NCBI GenBank assembly: GCA_947652605.1
Contig: OX393582.1
Span: 15,834,544 to 15,898,543, forward strand
DNA length: 64,000 nucleotides
Reading direction: 5' to 3'
Source of the DNA: Elmis aenea
Lineage: Eukaryota > Arthropoda > Insecta > Coleoptera > Elmidae
Under the pieces are notes generated by a model, which worked only from the letters and a program-made list of their open reading frames with translations, did no database searches and was not told the DNA's origin. Positions 30,745 to 41,513 of the stretch are shown here, piece after piece. A program made the translations under genes and the position numbers. The stretch's first letter is position 1; each line of letters begins with the position of its first letter.

Positions 30745-31335
30745 CTCTTTCAAGGGCAGGAAAGGTCATGCAAAAAAAGACCTAGAAGGGCAGAAAAATT
30801 TTATTTGAAATTTTTAACAATAAATTGAATTTTACTATTTTCCCATTCTTTACATATAACGTTTGCTACAAAAAAAAATAATTTAATAGTTTATTACATA
30901 ATTAAACCTAATTATTAATAGGTGGTACAATTATTAGATCACCAAAAAAATTCATGCGCTGTTTATCAAACGTCAAATTCACGTAAATTTCTTTATATTA
31001 TTCATAGTTAAGCTATAAATGAACTAAACTATTAGTGTTATAAAAAAAAATGAATAAAAAAAAACTTATTTTTTCTTAAATTCATACAATAAAATAGACA
31101 CTCTACAAATACCGTAAAAAGTGTTTTATTTATTTGAATTTGCCTTTTTAGTTTCAACAATGGTTTCTAAAACTTAGATGTCTACCACTGGAGAGCGCTC
31201 CACGCACGAGGCGTTAATTTTAAAAGGTAGATTCACAATTACGTATTTAAATGTAGGTGGTACAAAAATCGTACCACCGCCCAAATAGACGCATTGTTTG
31301 GTGGTACATATTTTAGACCACCGCCCTTGAAAGAG
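30745..31335. mobile_element. 591-bp TTAA-flanked (piggyBac-type) MITE
   Basis: The termini CTCTTTCAAGGGC and GCCCTTGAAAGAG are exact inverses, flanked by TTAA at 30741-30744 and 31336-31339. The internal subterminal TGGTAC/ACCACCGCCC motifs repeat. There is no coding capacity. Confidence 0.85.
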
Positions 31336-31339
31336 TTAA

Positions 31340-32110
31340 TTGTTGATGTGGAGTACGAATTATGCTATCGTTCATATTTTGGAGTATGCCACATACCATA
31401 ATACCAAACCGATCGTTCGTGTTTGTGGATGTTCTCGCTATAGAGAGAGATAATTTTAATTTCCTTTCAGAAATCTTTCCATGAAAAAATATTTTCTTGA
31501 AACAAGAAAACTATAAACTTACAATACCTGCATTATTATTATTGGATACCTGCAGAAGTTCTGTTCGTTTTGAACAGTTAACAGATTGTTCAACAACTTT
31601 TATTTACATTGTTAAACGCAAATTATTTCTTAAGTATACAGGTCTATTTGTATTTAACTGTAGTTTTATTTTAAAGTCTTGCATACATTTTGTTGCAATC
31701 CTGACCCAGTTAAAAAATAATTTCGTTACACCAAGAATCTTGTAAATTAACTAAATGTGTGTTGTTAGTGGCCAAAACGTGATTTCTACGTATTCGTACG
31801 ATGCAACACATTAAAATGTGCCACATTAAAATACGTATGTCCTTCAAGCTCATAACAATTTAAACGAATACATTGGTCATTGGTAACTGACCATTCCCAA
31901 GGTTTGCTGCAATAGTTTTAATCTAGTTACAATTATTATATTAACACCATAACAAATTTTACATTAAACCTTGACGTATTTGTACCTTTAGATGTGTTTA
32001 TTTTCATATAATGCCATGAAAACAAATAAAGTGTAAGATCCATAAAATTGTATATTATTACGTAAGTATTACATACAAAAAGGGAACTAAAAATCCCCGC
32101 TTGGAACATA
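31340..32110. other. intergenic, no recognised feature
   Basis: This is AT-rich DNA. Two CAGGGTA-type half termini occur just after it (about 32113 and 32143), but no element can be bounded. Confidence 0.4.
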
Positions 32111-32613
32111 TACAGGGTATACCAAAAATGCGACTTTCGTAGCATACAGGGTAGAGTAGATTTTAAAAAATGTGTGTTAGAGAATTGGAAGGCTAGCTTT
32201 AAAGCAGTAACTGAGAACGGAACTAAAAAGAAAATGATAAACGAAATTAGCCGCAATTTTTATAATAATCAAAATTGAAACGGAAATGGAATTTTTATAT
32301 TTTGTTCAAGATTGAAAGCGAAAATAATAGTGTCTATTAATGGTTTTATCTATATTTAAATTTTATTTAAAACACAAATACAAATAGTGTTTAGGGGACT
32401 CCCCCGAGGCAATTAAATAACTCTCTCGAAACAAGTGAGCTTCACTTTCTTAGTGTATATTATTAGATGTAGATAGTGTGTACATTTCCATTAAACAAAT
32501 CGAGTTGTGCTTTTACACCTGAAGGTAGGGCCGACGCAAGGGTATCTGGCGCCCCCAGACAAAGAAAATTAGGGCGCCCCTGTATATTGTCTAAATGTGC
32601 GTATGTCTGTATA

Positions 32614-32950
32614 CAGGGTGATTCATAAATATTGCAAAAAACTTTGGAAGGTAATTCCTTATCGAAAATGTAGGGGGGCTTTCATATTTTTCCCCTTAAA
32701 AGTCTTCTTTCGGAGTTACACTCCTGTAAAAGGTAACCATGAAAGTAAATTTTCATTTTATTTCTCAAATTTGGAGAAATGTAGAAAATACTTTTGGTAC
32801 ATGTTTTTTACGTATTAAAAGATTTTTCTCGGTTATATTTTTAATGATCTTCCACCTTCACAAGGGGCTTAAAAGTGCGACCCCTGCTGTTTTATTTATT
32901 AGAACTTTTTTTTATAAAAGCTTATTTTATTTAGAGCCTTTCTTAAGTTT
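32614..32950. mobile_element. half copy of palindrome family D
   Basis: TA plus CAGGGTGATTCATAAATATTG follows the left arm of 5702-6761 through CCTTATCGAAAAT, TTTATTTCTCAAATTTGGA and GTGCGACCCCTG. The inverse arm is absent. Confidence 0.75.
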
Positions 32951-33394
32951 TTAATTTTTTGGTATTACTTATTGATAGGGTTTTTTAGTCAGTGTTATCC
33001 TACCTTCATCCTTCATTAAACAACAAAAGTGCGCAAGTTAGTGTGTGCTTAATGGAGTTACCTCTAATAATACCTTTACGATCAGGACCGGCCCTAGTAA
33101 GAGCGGGGCCCGACGCAAGGACAAGCTGCGAGGCCCCTATCCTTACAAAAAAATTATTTATACATTATAATACAAAAATATTTTTTTTTTAAAATAACAA
33201 TTTGAACAAACGTTATTTAAAATAATATAATAGCAAACATAACAAAACATAAAATTTGACAAATTCACTATGAACGAAGGAAACCAAAACAACTCATAGG
33301 TATTTTTATTAACAAAATAGACACTCACTCAATTAAAATTAATGTTTCTAAATTTTGCTTCCGCAAAATCTTTTAATTAGTTGTCTAAGTCCAT

Positions 33395-33495
33395 CTTTTA
33401 ATTGACATAATTTCGAGTGAATTTAAACGTTCTTCAGAAATAGTGGATCGTAAATACGTTTTAATTAATTTTAATTTTGAAAACTTCTTCCGCCC
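33395..33495 (-). pseudogene. hAT transposase dimerisation-domain remnant
   Basis: The minus-strand reading KLKLIKTYLRSTISEERLNS then LEIMSIKR matches the C-terminal hAT domain. A one-base shift separates it from the upstream GRSF. It is the only clear coding relic of the surrounding hAT element. Confidence 0.75.
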
Positions 33496-33775
33496 TCAGA
33501 GGCTGTTTCAGTATAGTAAGGAAGATCCTTAGTGCAATAAATAAATTTGGAAACGAGGTTGAACGATTATTACAAGCCAAGTATATTTAAAGGATTGCAA
33601 CAACTTAGTGGAATAGTTACTTTTAAAGCTTCTATTTCTTCCGCCAACATGAATCAATTTAAGTCCACCGATTTGCGGTATTTTAAAGCAACTTGTAAAT
33701 CAGCAGTACATTTTAATGAAGTCTCTTTGGATTGATTGTAAAATGTCCATAAAAAACTAAATAAATCTATGGTCT

Positions 33776-33796
33776 CTTCTTCTTCTTCTTCTTAAT
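33776..33796. repeat. (AAG)n tail of the LINE
   Basis: A CTT repeat on the plus strand is AAG on the LINE strand. It lies just beyond the stop of the LINE frame, where RTE-type LINEs end in short tandem repeats. Confidence 0.7.
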
Positions 33797-33837
33797 CGTT
33801 TCCTCTTGTACCTTTCGGTGTCGAGGTTGCTTTTCTG

Positions 33838-34245
33838 TTACTGTATTATCTTTCTCCACTCCTTCCTATCGTTGGCTAATTGTGGCACATCTCTCCAGCT
33901 GACTCCTTTGCCTTCTAGTCTCTTCCTCACTTCTTTTTCCCATTTTATTCTTGGCCTTCCTCTAGCTCTTTTTCCCTCTATCTGCATTTTCCATCCTATT
34001 TTCGCGTATCTACTTTCTGGCATGCGTAGTAAATGCCCCAGCCATCGTAATTGATTCGTCTCCATCTTTTTCTTAATATCTGTTACTCCAAGTTTATTTC
34101 GGATTTTTTCGTTACTGATTTTGTCGATCAGTCTACATCCCTCTATTCTTCTCAAAAATCTCATTTCCTGTACCTCTATTCTTTGTTTTTGTTTTTGAGT
34201 TAGTGTCCAAGTTTCTGAACTGTACGTGAGGATGGGTACGTACAC
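33838..34245 (-). pseudogene. RTE-type LINE, C-terminal part of ORF
   Basis: The frame reads YVPILTYSSETWTLTQKQKQ, MRFLRRIEGCRLIDKISNEK, TNQLRWLGHLLRMPESRYAK, RGRPRIKWEKEVRKRLEGKG and VSWRDVPQLANDRKEWRKII. This is the region downstream of the reverse-transcriptase fingers/palm in RTE-like elements. It overlaps the upstream frame by 46 bp in another phase, marking the deletion junction. Confidence 0.88.
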
Positions 34246-35621
34246 TGCATTAAAAACTCGCGTCTTATTTCCTTCTTACTTATCAAACATTTATTTGTGG
34301 CGTAAGCTTTATTTACTATTCTTAACAGCATTTTCTTACCCTCTACTCCCATGTACTTAATCATTTCAGGTAAAACGCCATCATGCCCTGCTGCTTTTCC
34401 AATTTTCATTTTATGAATCGCTCTATCCAACTCATCTTCGGTTATTTCTTGTTCATATTCTTGTTCAATTGTTTCGTATTCCTCCTGTCCTTGTTTTTCT
34501 TCCTCGTCATTCATTGTGTTATCACTTTCCAATAACTCCTTAAAATAATTACCCCATCTTTCGATAATTTCTTTTTCTGCTGTCAGTATTTTTCCCTGTT
34601 TATCCATTATTTGCTTTAATGTATGGTTTTTATCTCGTTTTAGGTTTTTTAATACCTTGTAGAAGAGTTTTTGATTGCTCGCATAATGTTCTTCCATTCT
34701 TTTCCCAAATTCCTCCCAAGTCTTTGCTTTTGCTTCTAGCACCATAAGTAGATAATGATCACTGCCTATTTCTGCCCCTCGGTATACTCTAGCGTTTATG
34801 ACTTTGCTCCTTTCTGTGTCCTCTACAATAATATAATCTATTATTGACTTTTCATCCCTACTTTTTACCTCTCTTGTGTATTTATGGATATTTTTGTGTT
34901 TGAATCTGCTGTTTATTATTGTCATATTGTTTTCAAAGCAAAATTCTATTAATCTCCTTCCATTGTTATTTAGTACGTCTTCCCCATATCTTCCCAGCAC
35001 TGTGCCATACTTTTTGACATCATTACCCACTCTTCCATTAAAATCTCCTACTATGATTGTTCTCCCTCGTATTTCATCCACTGTTTCTTGTAGTTGTCTA
35101 TAAAATATATCTTTATTCTTTTCTGCCGCGTTCTCATTCGGTCCATATGCCACTACCACCCCTAACAATTCTTTATTTGTAATTTGTAGTTCTACCATCA
35201 ATACTCTTTCTGATATCCCTTTCCATTTTTTAACTTTTTCACTCAATTGTTTACTTACTACGCAGGCTACCCCAGCTTTAGCAAATTCCGTTTCTTTTAC
35301 TCCACTATGTATTAATATATGCCCTTTGTCGAGTTTTACTATTCCTTTCCCTTTTTTCTTCGTTTCCGTTAATCTTAATATTACTAATTTTCTATTGTCA
35401 AATTCCTCTACTAATTCTACTTCTTTACCTTGAATGCTTCTTGTATTCCATGTTCCTATATTTCGTCTGAGGACTCGTATGCCAATTAATTGCCTTTTGT
35501 GTTTCCGTAAACGTTTCAACTGGAATTGTGGAACAACATCTAAATCTTTTCCGAGATCATTTGCACCGCTTAATACATCTTTAAAACCGTTTTCTCGGTA
35601 CACTTCTAGCCTTTTGCACAA
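34200..35621 (-). pseudogene. RTE-type LINE: AP endonuclease plus start of reverse transcriptase
   Basis: A 473-residue open frame contains an apurinic-type endonuclease: NIGTWNTRSIQGKEVELVEE, TETKKKGKG, VVVAYGPNENA, IIVGDFNGRVG (catalytic Asp/Asn) and GAEIGSDHYLLM (catalytic Asp-His). It is followed by the reverse-transcriptase beginning LDRAIHKMKIGKAAGHDGVL then PEMIKYMG. Near RIVNKAYATNKC the sequence jumps straight to the C-terminal part. The palm with the FADD active site is therefore deleted, although the frame is otherwise open and looks young. The element lies inside a hAT element. Confidence 0.9.
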
Positions 35622-35813
35622 TTTTTCAAAAGTGAGTAGGTATTACCGAAGACAGATCTGAGGTGTCACTTTGTAATTCTTTGCTTACTAATTCACCTGG
35701 AAAAGCGAATCATGCCAGAAAACTAAAGATACCTAGAATTTGTAATCTTTCACTTGAATGGCCAAAGATTCTGTTTCACTTTTTGCGTTTCCGTAAACGT
35801 TTCAACTGGAATT
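35500..35813. repeat. 27-bp direct repeat, 260 bp apart
   Basis: GTTTCCGTAAACGTTTCAAC plus TGGAATT occurs at 35501-35527 and 35787-35813. The first copy lies in the LINE open frame, the second upstream of it. It may reflect a rearranged or partly duplicated LINE 5' end. Confidence 0.8.
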
Positions 35814-36060
35814 ATTTCACGAAAGCTTTTGTTAATTGATTTGATGATAATATTTGATAAATAATCTATTATATTACTGTTTATTTATTAAGTTTAGTAT
35901 TTCACTATTGAACAATAACTTTTTTAAGTGATATGATAGAGAATTGCCTTGTGTTTCTATGCTATTAATAAGCGTTGTATTTTTATTTTTTATTTTTTGA
36001 GCGCGGGGCCCTAGGCGAGGGAATCGGTGGAATAGACTTAAGGCCGGCCCTGTTTACGAT

Positions 36061-37171
36061 GCTATAAAAATAAAGCGTTTTATAAAATTAAGTTTGGCAA
36101 ATTTTAAATTACAAAGTTTCCTTCTAAAATAAAATCAATTTTCTTTAGCTCACTAAATTGTAATTGCACGAGATTTTATTATAATACAAATACAACCCAA
36201 ACTTTCTTACGTTACATTAGGTCGATCCTATTATTAATAATTAATTATTGTCCTCTAAGCCATTAAACATAATTCTTGCTAAAAACTTCATTGATTGTAC
36301 GAACACAGCAACAATTTGCGTTAGCTGTCATTTGATAAGCGTGTTCGTTTACATGTTAATTTAAAATTCATTTAATATTAAGCTACAAGTTAATTGCGAA
36401 CTCTTAAACTTAATACACTGCTAATATAATTTACGTGCATATTATAACTTATAATGTACAACTTTAATTTACCATAAACAAATAATAAAATATGCGCATA
36501 CATCAAACGATCACCTATATTTGCAAATAATTAAAATTCAAACCAAGCAACGCGGTTAAACTTTTCCGAAAGTGACCAGAGGGAAGATTTGCAAAAACTG
36601 TCGCTGTACCTGCTCCAACTGCTAAACAGATTCGTTTTGAATGCTATTCAGTTCAATTAATCAATCTATTCGAGTCGTTACAATTCAGATATAGTCAATA
36701 CCTATGAATTTAATAGAGAAGAATACACCAAACGCCATTCACCGAGGTACACCTAGCACATAGCATACAATTGTACCGCACAACTAACACGTTGACAACA
36801 GATTTCCGCTTTAGTGATACTTGAATTAACTTAAATATTTTAATGGTAATTTTTTTAAAAATTTGTGACCTTATATATACCATACGCATTAACAAGTGTT
36901 AATTTATTTCGTATTAGCACATCTTCACAAGAATGTGGGTAAAATTCTTCGTGTTAGTGATGTTTTACAACCTTACCACTTAACCAGCATTAGTTTGTGC
37001 ATCAGTTTTTATGAAATAGTGCCACAATAAAGAGTGTGGGCATTTATTAAGTTGCATGGTCGAAAACAGCAATAAAAAAATAAAAATACCAATAGTAAGT
37101 AACCAATACATTTATTTCTGTTAAATTTTAAACTTTATTTAGTATAACATAATAGTATGTAAATACTTTAA
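36061..37171. other. apparently unique intergenic DNA; possible first exon of copy 3
   Basis: This stretch shows no element ends. Near its right end an arthropod-type initiator TCAGTT (about 36999) is followed by an ATG at 37056 reading MVENSNKKIKIPI and a strong donor GTAAGT at 37095. Joined to the acceptor at 52599 this would be a 5' leader whose short upstream frame stops at TAA before the main ATG of copy 3. This is a guess from signals only. Confidence 0.25.
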
Positions 37172-37173
37172 TA

Positions 37174-38907
37174 CAGTGTGTCCAAAAAGTAACGTAACGG
37201 ATCAATATCTTGTCTCGTGACAAATTTACAAAAAAAAAAATTATACAAAAGTTGTTTGTGGTAATTTACTACATAACCTTAAATTATTTTCAACTATACA
37301 CAGTGTTTTGTTTTTGCGCACCGATACGTCACTATGTTTTTTTAAATGGAACACCCAGTATATTTTATGATTTTTAGATGTAAAATTGAATTCTCTTTCA
37401 AAAACATATCGGTTTTATGTATCTAAATTCAGTCGTTTTTGAGTTATTTAAGTTTTTATGAAAATTTTGACAGAAACAGGAGTTTAAAAAAATAATGATA
37501 TTTCACAACTTGGCTATGTCAGAACAAATTCCTATGAAACCTTGTTCCACAATAGTGTCATAGTGATTGCTGACTAGTTACAATTTTAAAATAATACACA
37601 GGGTGTTTTTTATGCTGGGTCCAATTGGGTAAACTTCAAACACGGTTAAATCAATTATTTTAAATTGAACGCCCTATATATTTTTACATATCATTATCGA
37701 AAATTTAATTAACTTTAAAATTTGTTAAAGGTCTATTATGTCTAAAATTAATATTTCTCGAGTTATTGCGGTTTTCATGTTAATTAATGGCTACAAACAA
37801 AATATTTAATATAATTAATTAGTAGGTTTTGGAAATATCCCGATAATTTGTTTTAAATGTCAAGTAAAGTTTAGTTTTCATCTTAAGCGATAATTTTTAC
37901 CTGATTACAAATTATAATTAAAATTGTTTAATCTACATTAAAAAGTTTCCTTTTTTAGGCCAATGTGAATATACCTAAAATTGCACCCCTAGCATTTAAG
38001 AACTAATAATATTATCAATATTAACTATCGACTACTCTTATAAACAGGACATTTTGTCTAACATGACTTCGATTAGTCGTATATTCATGAAAATATACAA
38101 TTTTGTAATTGCTCATTTCGAACTATTTTCGTAAATAAATCATTATATTGTTTTTTATTAAACTAATTTGTAATCAGGTAAAAAATATCGCTTGATGAAA
38201 ACTAAACTTTACTTGACATTTAAAACAAATTATCGGGATATTTCCAAAACCTACTACCTAATTAATTTCTATTAAATATTTTGTTTGTAGCCATTAATTA
38301 ACATGAAAACCGCAATAACTCGAGACATATCAATTTTAGACATAATAGATCTTTAACAAATTTTAAAGATAATTAAATTTTTGATAATAATATGTAAAAA
38401 TATATAGGGCGTTCAATTTAAAATAATTGATTTAACCGTGTTTGAAGTTTACCCAATTGGACCCAGCATAAAAAACACCCTGTGTATTATTTTAAAATTG
38501 TAACTAGTCAGCAATCACTATGACACTATTGTCGAACAAAGTTTCAAAGGAATTTGTTCTGACATAGCCAAGTTGTGAAATATCATTATTTTTTTAGACT
38601 CCTGTTTCTGTCAAAATTTTCATAAAAACTTAAATAACTCAAAAACGACTGAATTTAGATACAAAAAACCTATATGTTTTTGAAAGAGAATTCAATTTTA
38701 CATCTAAAAATCATAAAATATACTGGGTGTTCCATTTAAAAAAATAAAGTGACGTATCGGTGCGCAAAAACAAAACACTGTGTATAGTTAAAAATAATTT
38801 AAGGTTATGTAGTAAATTACCACAAACAACTTTTGTATAAAACTTTTTTTTGTAAAGTTGTCACGAGACGAGATATTGATCCGTTACGTTACTTTTTGGA
38901 CACACTG
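37174..38907. mobile_element. 1.73-kb palindromic TA-element (CAGTGTG family H)
   Basis: It starts CAGTGTGTCCAAAAAGTAAC and ends with the exact inverse CACACTG, flanked by TA at 37172-37173 and 38908-38909. The arms of about 745 bp (37174-37920, 38165-38907) are nearly identical in inverse. A centre of about 245 bp has no coding sequence. Each arm holds an internal CAGGGTG and further CACCC termini. Half copies lie at 7003-7610 and 49835-50375. Confidence 0.9.
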
Positions 38908-38909
38908 TA

Positions 38910-39833
38910 TAACATTTAAATAATCACACTTTATACAGTAAACTACAATATTTAATAATAAGATTTTTTTCTCGAATACCCGAGGCTATTTTTGCAAATA
39001 TAAATGTAATTATTTTCTGTTTTATGCGCTATAATAAATTCTTAAAATTTCTCTAGGTTGTTATTTTTTTTAAACATACTTCTACGTTAATTTAAAGTTT
39101 ATATAAGCGAAATATTTTTAACTAACTATGAATCATTTGAACATCTGTCGATAGACCAGCGATTCATTATTTATCAATTTTGTTTAAAACTGTATTTACA
39201 TTGCTCTAATTTATATTATGTGACTTTTGTCTTTGTGTAAAATTGTGTGCGTAAATAGAAAAACTTATTATGAATATATTCAAATATGTTAAACATCCAG
39301 TTCGGCGGAAAATTCAAGGTTCTACATAAAATGATAAGAAGAGTTAACTAAATAAAATTACCATACGCGCTTTGTTTAAAAGATGTTTAAGTAAAATTTG
39401 ATAAATGATTCACGTGTTTTTGTTGTTGTTTGTTTGTTTGTTAAACATCCGAAAATTTAAAAACTTTTTCAGGGCTACTTTTTATTTCCTTTATTTTATA
39501 TTTTGTGGTTTTGTTTATGGCAATGATATTATAACCAGGTGTAATGCTTTTTGCAGTTACTTTTAAAAATTGATCATTATTATACTTTCTCACCATAATC
39601 AGACATGTTTAATCCTACCTTAGGATTAATAAAGTTGACGATGGTCCAAAATAGTTAATCTCTTAAAAACCAAATACAAGAAAAAAACATGGAACAAAAA
39701 ACTTTTATCTAGACATAAAAGATTAATAAAAGTAATGACCGCCAAAACCGATCAAAAATTTGACACAGGATAAGGAAAATGAAATATTTCAAAAAACTTT
39801 TTAATAAATAAAAATGTTATAAAAACTGGAAAA
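38910..39833. other. intergenic, no recognised feature
   Basis: This is AT-rich DNA with a short (GTTT)n run near 39428. No homology was recognised. Confidence 0.4.
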
Positions 39834-39995
39834 TACAGGGTGTTCCAGAAGTGACCATCTATTTTTGTGAATTTAAAGGTATTTTGGAAAATTTTTATTC
39901 TGGTACCATGGGTTGTCCAATATTATACAAATTTATGTATTTAAAAAAAGGCAATTTTCTTGCACGTATTTTTTATATCACTAATAATGAATGTA

Positions 39996-40707
39996 CAGGG
40001 TGGATTACATGGGTATTTCGCTTAATAGTCAAGATAGAGAAACGGTTAAATTACCAAAAATGTGCAGTTTTTTGAGACGAACTCAAAACAGTTTTCAAAT
40101 ATATTTTATCATTTCCGGTTTTCTTGTTTTTTTTTTTCGTTTTCACAGCTAACTTTTTGTTTTTCATTATAAAAAAATTAAAAAACTTTCGTAACTTGCG
40201 TATTATTGAAAATAAATACATCAACCCTTATACAGGGTCTGTATTATTTGGCGGAAGCGCTACACGTGACGATGTTCTTCGTAAAATTCTAAGTCGAAAA
40301 TCTTACAAAGAACATCGCCACGTGTAGCGCTTCCGCCAATTTATACACACTCTGTATATTTGGAATAGGAAAAAAATAAGGAATTTAAATAGGTCATAGC
40401 CAACCATAGTTTTCATTTAAAAAAAGGTAAGTTTGTGTCATAACTCTTTAACGGCGAGCGTACAATTTTTTTTTAGTAGATAATATCATAATCTACATAA
40501 AGATATACAAAAATAATCTCCATAAATTATTATGAATATAACAATATATATTCTCTAATAACTCAAAAACCGGAAATGATAAAATATTTTTGAAAACGGT
40601 TCTGAGTTTGTCTCAAAAAATTGCATATTTTTAGTAATTTTACCGTTTCTCTATCTTGACTATTAAGCGAGATACCCATGTAATCCCATCGAATTTGGAC
40701 CACACTA
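39996..40707. mobile_element. middle element of the nest (family K)
   Basis: TA plus CAGGGTGGATTACATGGG on the left and the inverse, decayed to CACACTA, on the right. The arms match family K (26807-27423), for example TACCAAAAATGTGCAGTTT and the TAGTCAAGATAGAGAAACGG block. It is interrupted by the 122-bp inner element. Confidence 0.78.
40233..40354. mobile_element. inner 122-bp hairpin of the nest
   Basis: CAGGGTCTGTATTATTTGGC on the left and the inverse ending CACACTCTG on the right are flanked by TA. The near-perfect arms contain GGCGGAAGCGCTACACGTG. It shares TTCGTAAAATTCTAAGTCGA with the larger element at 48485-49109. Confidence 0.82.
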
Positions 40708-41195
40708 TACAACAACAGGTTTATGTAGTAACATGTAGCATAAAAACCATGAAGGACAATGAAATTAGCTAAAACTAACAACAAATTCTGTTAAAAAAAT
40801 GCACTTTTTTAAATACAAAAATTAATTTTTTTTCTAACACAATCAAATTTACCAAAATAGGTACCTACTTTTGGGACACCCTGTAGTTTTGTAATTTTTT
40901 GTTGGGTAACTTTTAAACTAAGATTTCATCATAAAAAAATTTAGCTTGTTCCAATTCAACTGTTTTCGGATGCAAGATGACAATCATCTTCCGAGTTACA
41001 ATGGTAACTTAGTTATTATAAGAATTAGCGAGACGATTAATTAAGTAAATTTGGACTGAATTATATAAGAAATTGAATGACGTTAAAACATAAACCAGTG
41101 TTCTGGGAACAAGAACAAACTTTAAACATAAATATCATTTTAACTATGATAGACAGAAAAAAATTGTTAATTGATAATTTTTAGATACTTCTATG

Positions 41196-41361
41196 CATGG
41201 GCGTCCAAAGACGTCGCAGGGCCCGGTGGAAAGTGTTTGCAATCTTCAGCACTGTCGTTCTTCGGTTAACTAGCATGTAAAAAACAAATTGTGGTAAGAT
41301 GTCCGGGGCCCGGTGATTGCCGGAACCGGGAAATTTTACCCTATCTCTCTTGTCGGCCCTG
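41196..41361. mobile_element. 166-bp hAT MITE, duplication CTTCTATG
   Basis: The ends CATGGGCGTCC and CTTGTCGGCCCTG, with inner GGGCCCGGTG pairs, are flanked by identical CTTCTATG at 41188-41195 and 41362-41369. Confidence 0.82.
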
Positions 41362-41513
41362 CTTCTATGTATGTTATGTTTAAGAAACTATTATTCTTTA
41401 TTTAAACGTTTATCGAGGCATATCAAAAATATATTTTTAAATAACAATCATAGTTGGCTTTAAATTTACAAAAGATGTAGTTTTTTCGTATTTCATTGAT
41501 ATACCGGATGTAT

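Larger units (their letters stand above)
33083..36052. mobile_element. hAT element (2.97 kb with nested LINE), duplication TTTACGAT
   Basis: The ends CAGGACCGGCCCTAG and AAGGCCGGCCCTG, with inner GCGGGGCCC/GGGGCCCTAGGCGA blocks, are flanked by identical TTTACGAT (33075-33082, 36053-36060). The hAT dimerisation domain is visible on the minus strand near 33395-33490 (KLKLIKTYLRSTISEERLNS then LEIMSIK), with a frameshift in the preceding RSF motif. An RTE-type LINE at about 33776-35640 has entered it. Confidence 0.9.
39836..40883. mobile_element. outer element of a three-level nest
   Basis: The left end CAGGGTGTTCCAGAAGTGACC and right end (inverse of CAGGGTGTCCCAAAAGTAGG, 40877-40883) are flanked by TA at 39834-39835 and 40884-40885. 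Arms of about 150 bp remain outside the inserted element at 39996-40707. Confidence 0.75.

Noticed and set aside
32531..32580. GGGCCGACGCAAGG sequence as a full hAT element
   Set aside because: It resembles a hAT subterminal region, but no matched opposite end or 8-bp duplication was found.
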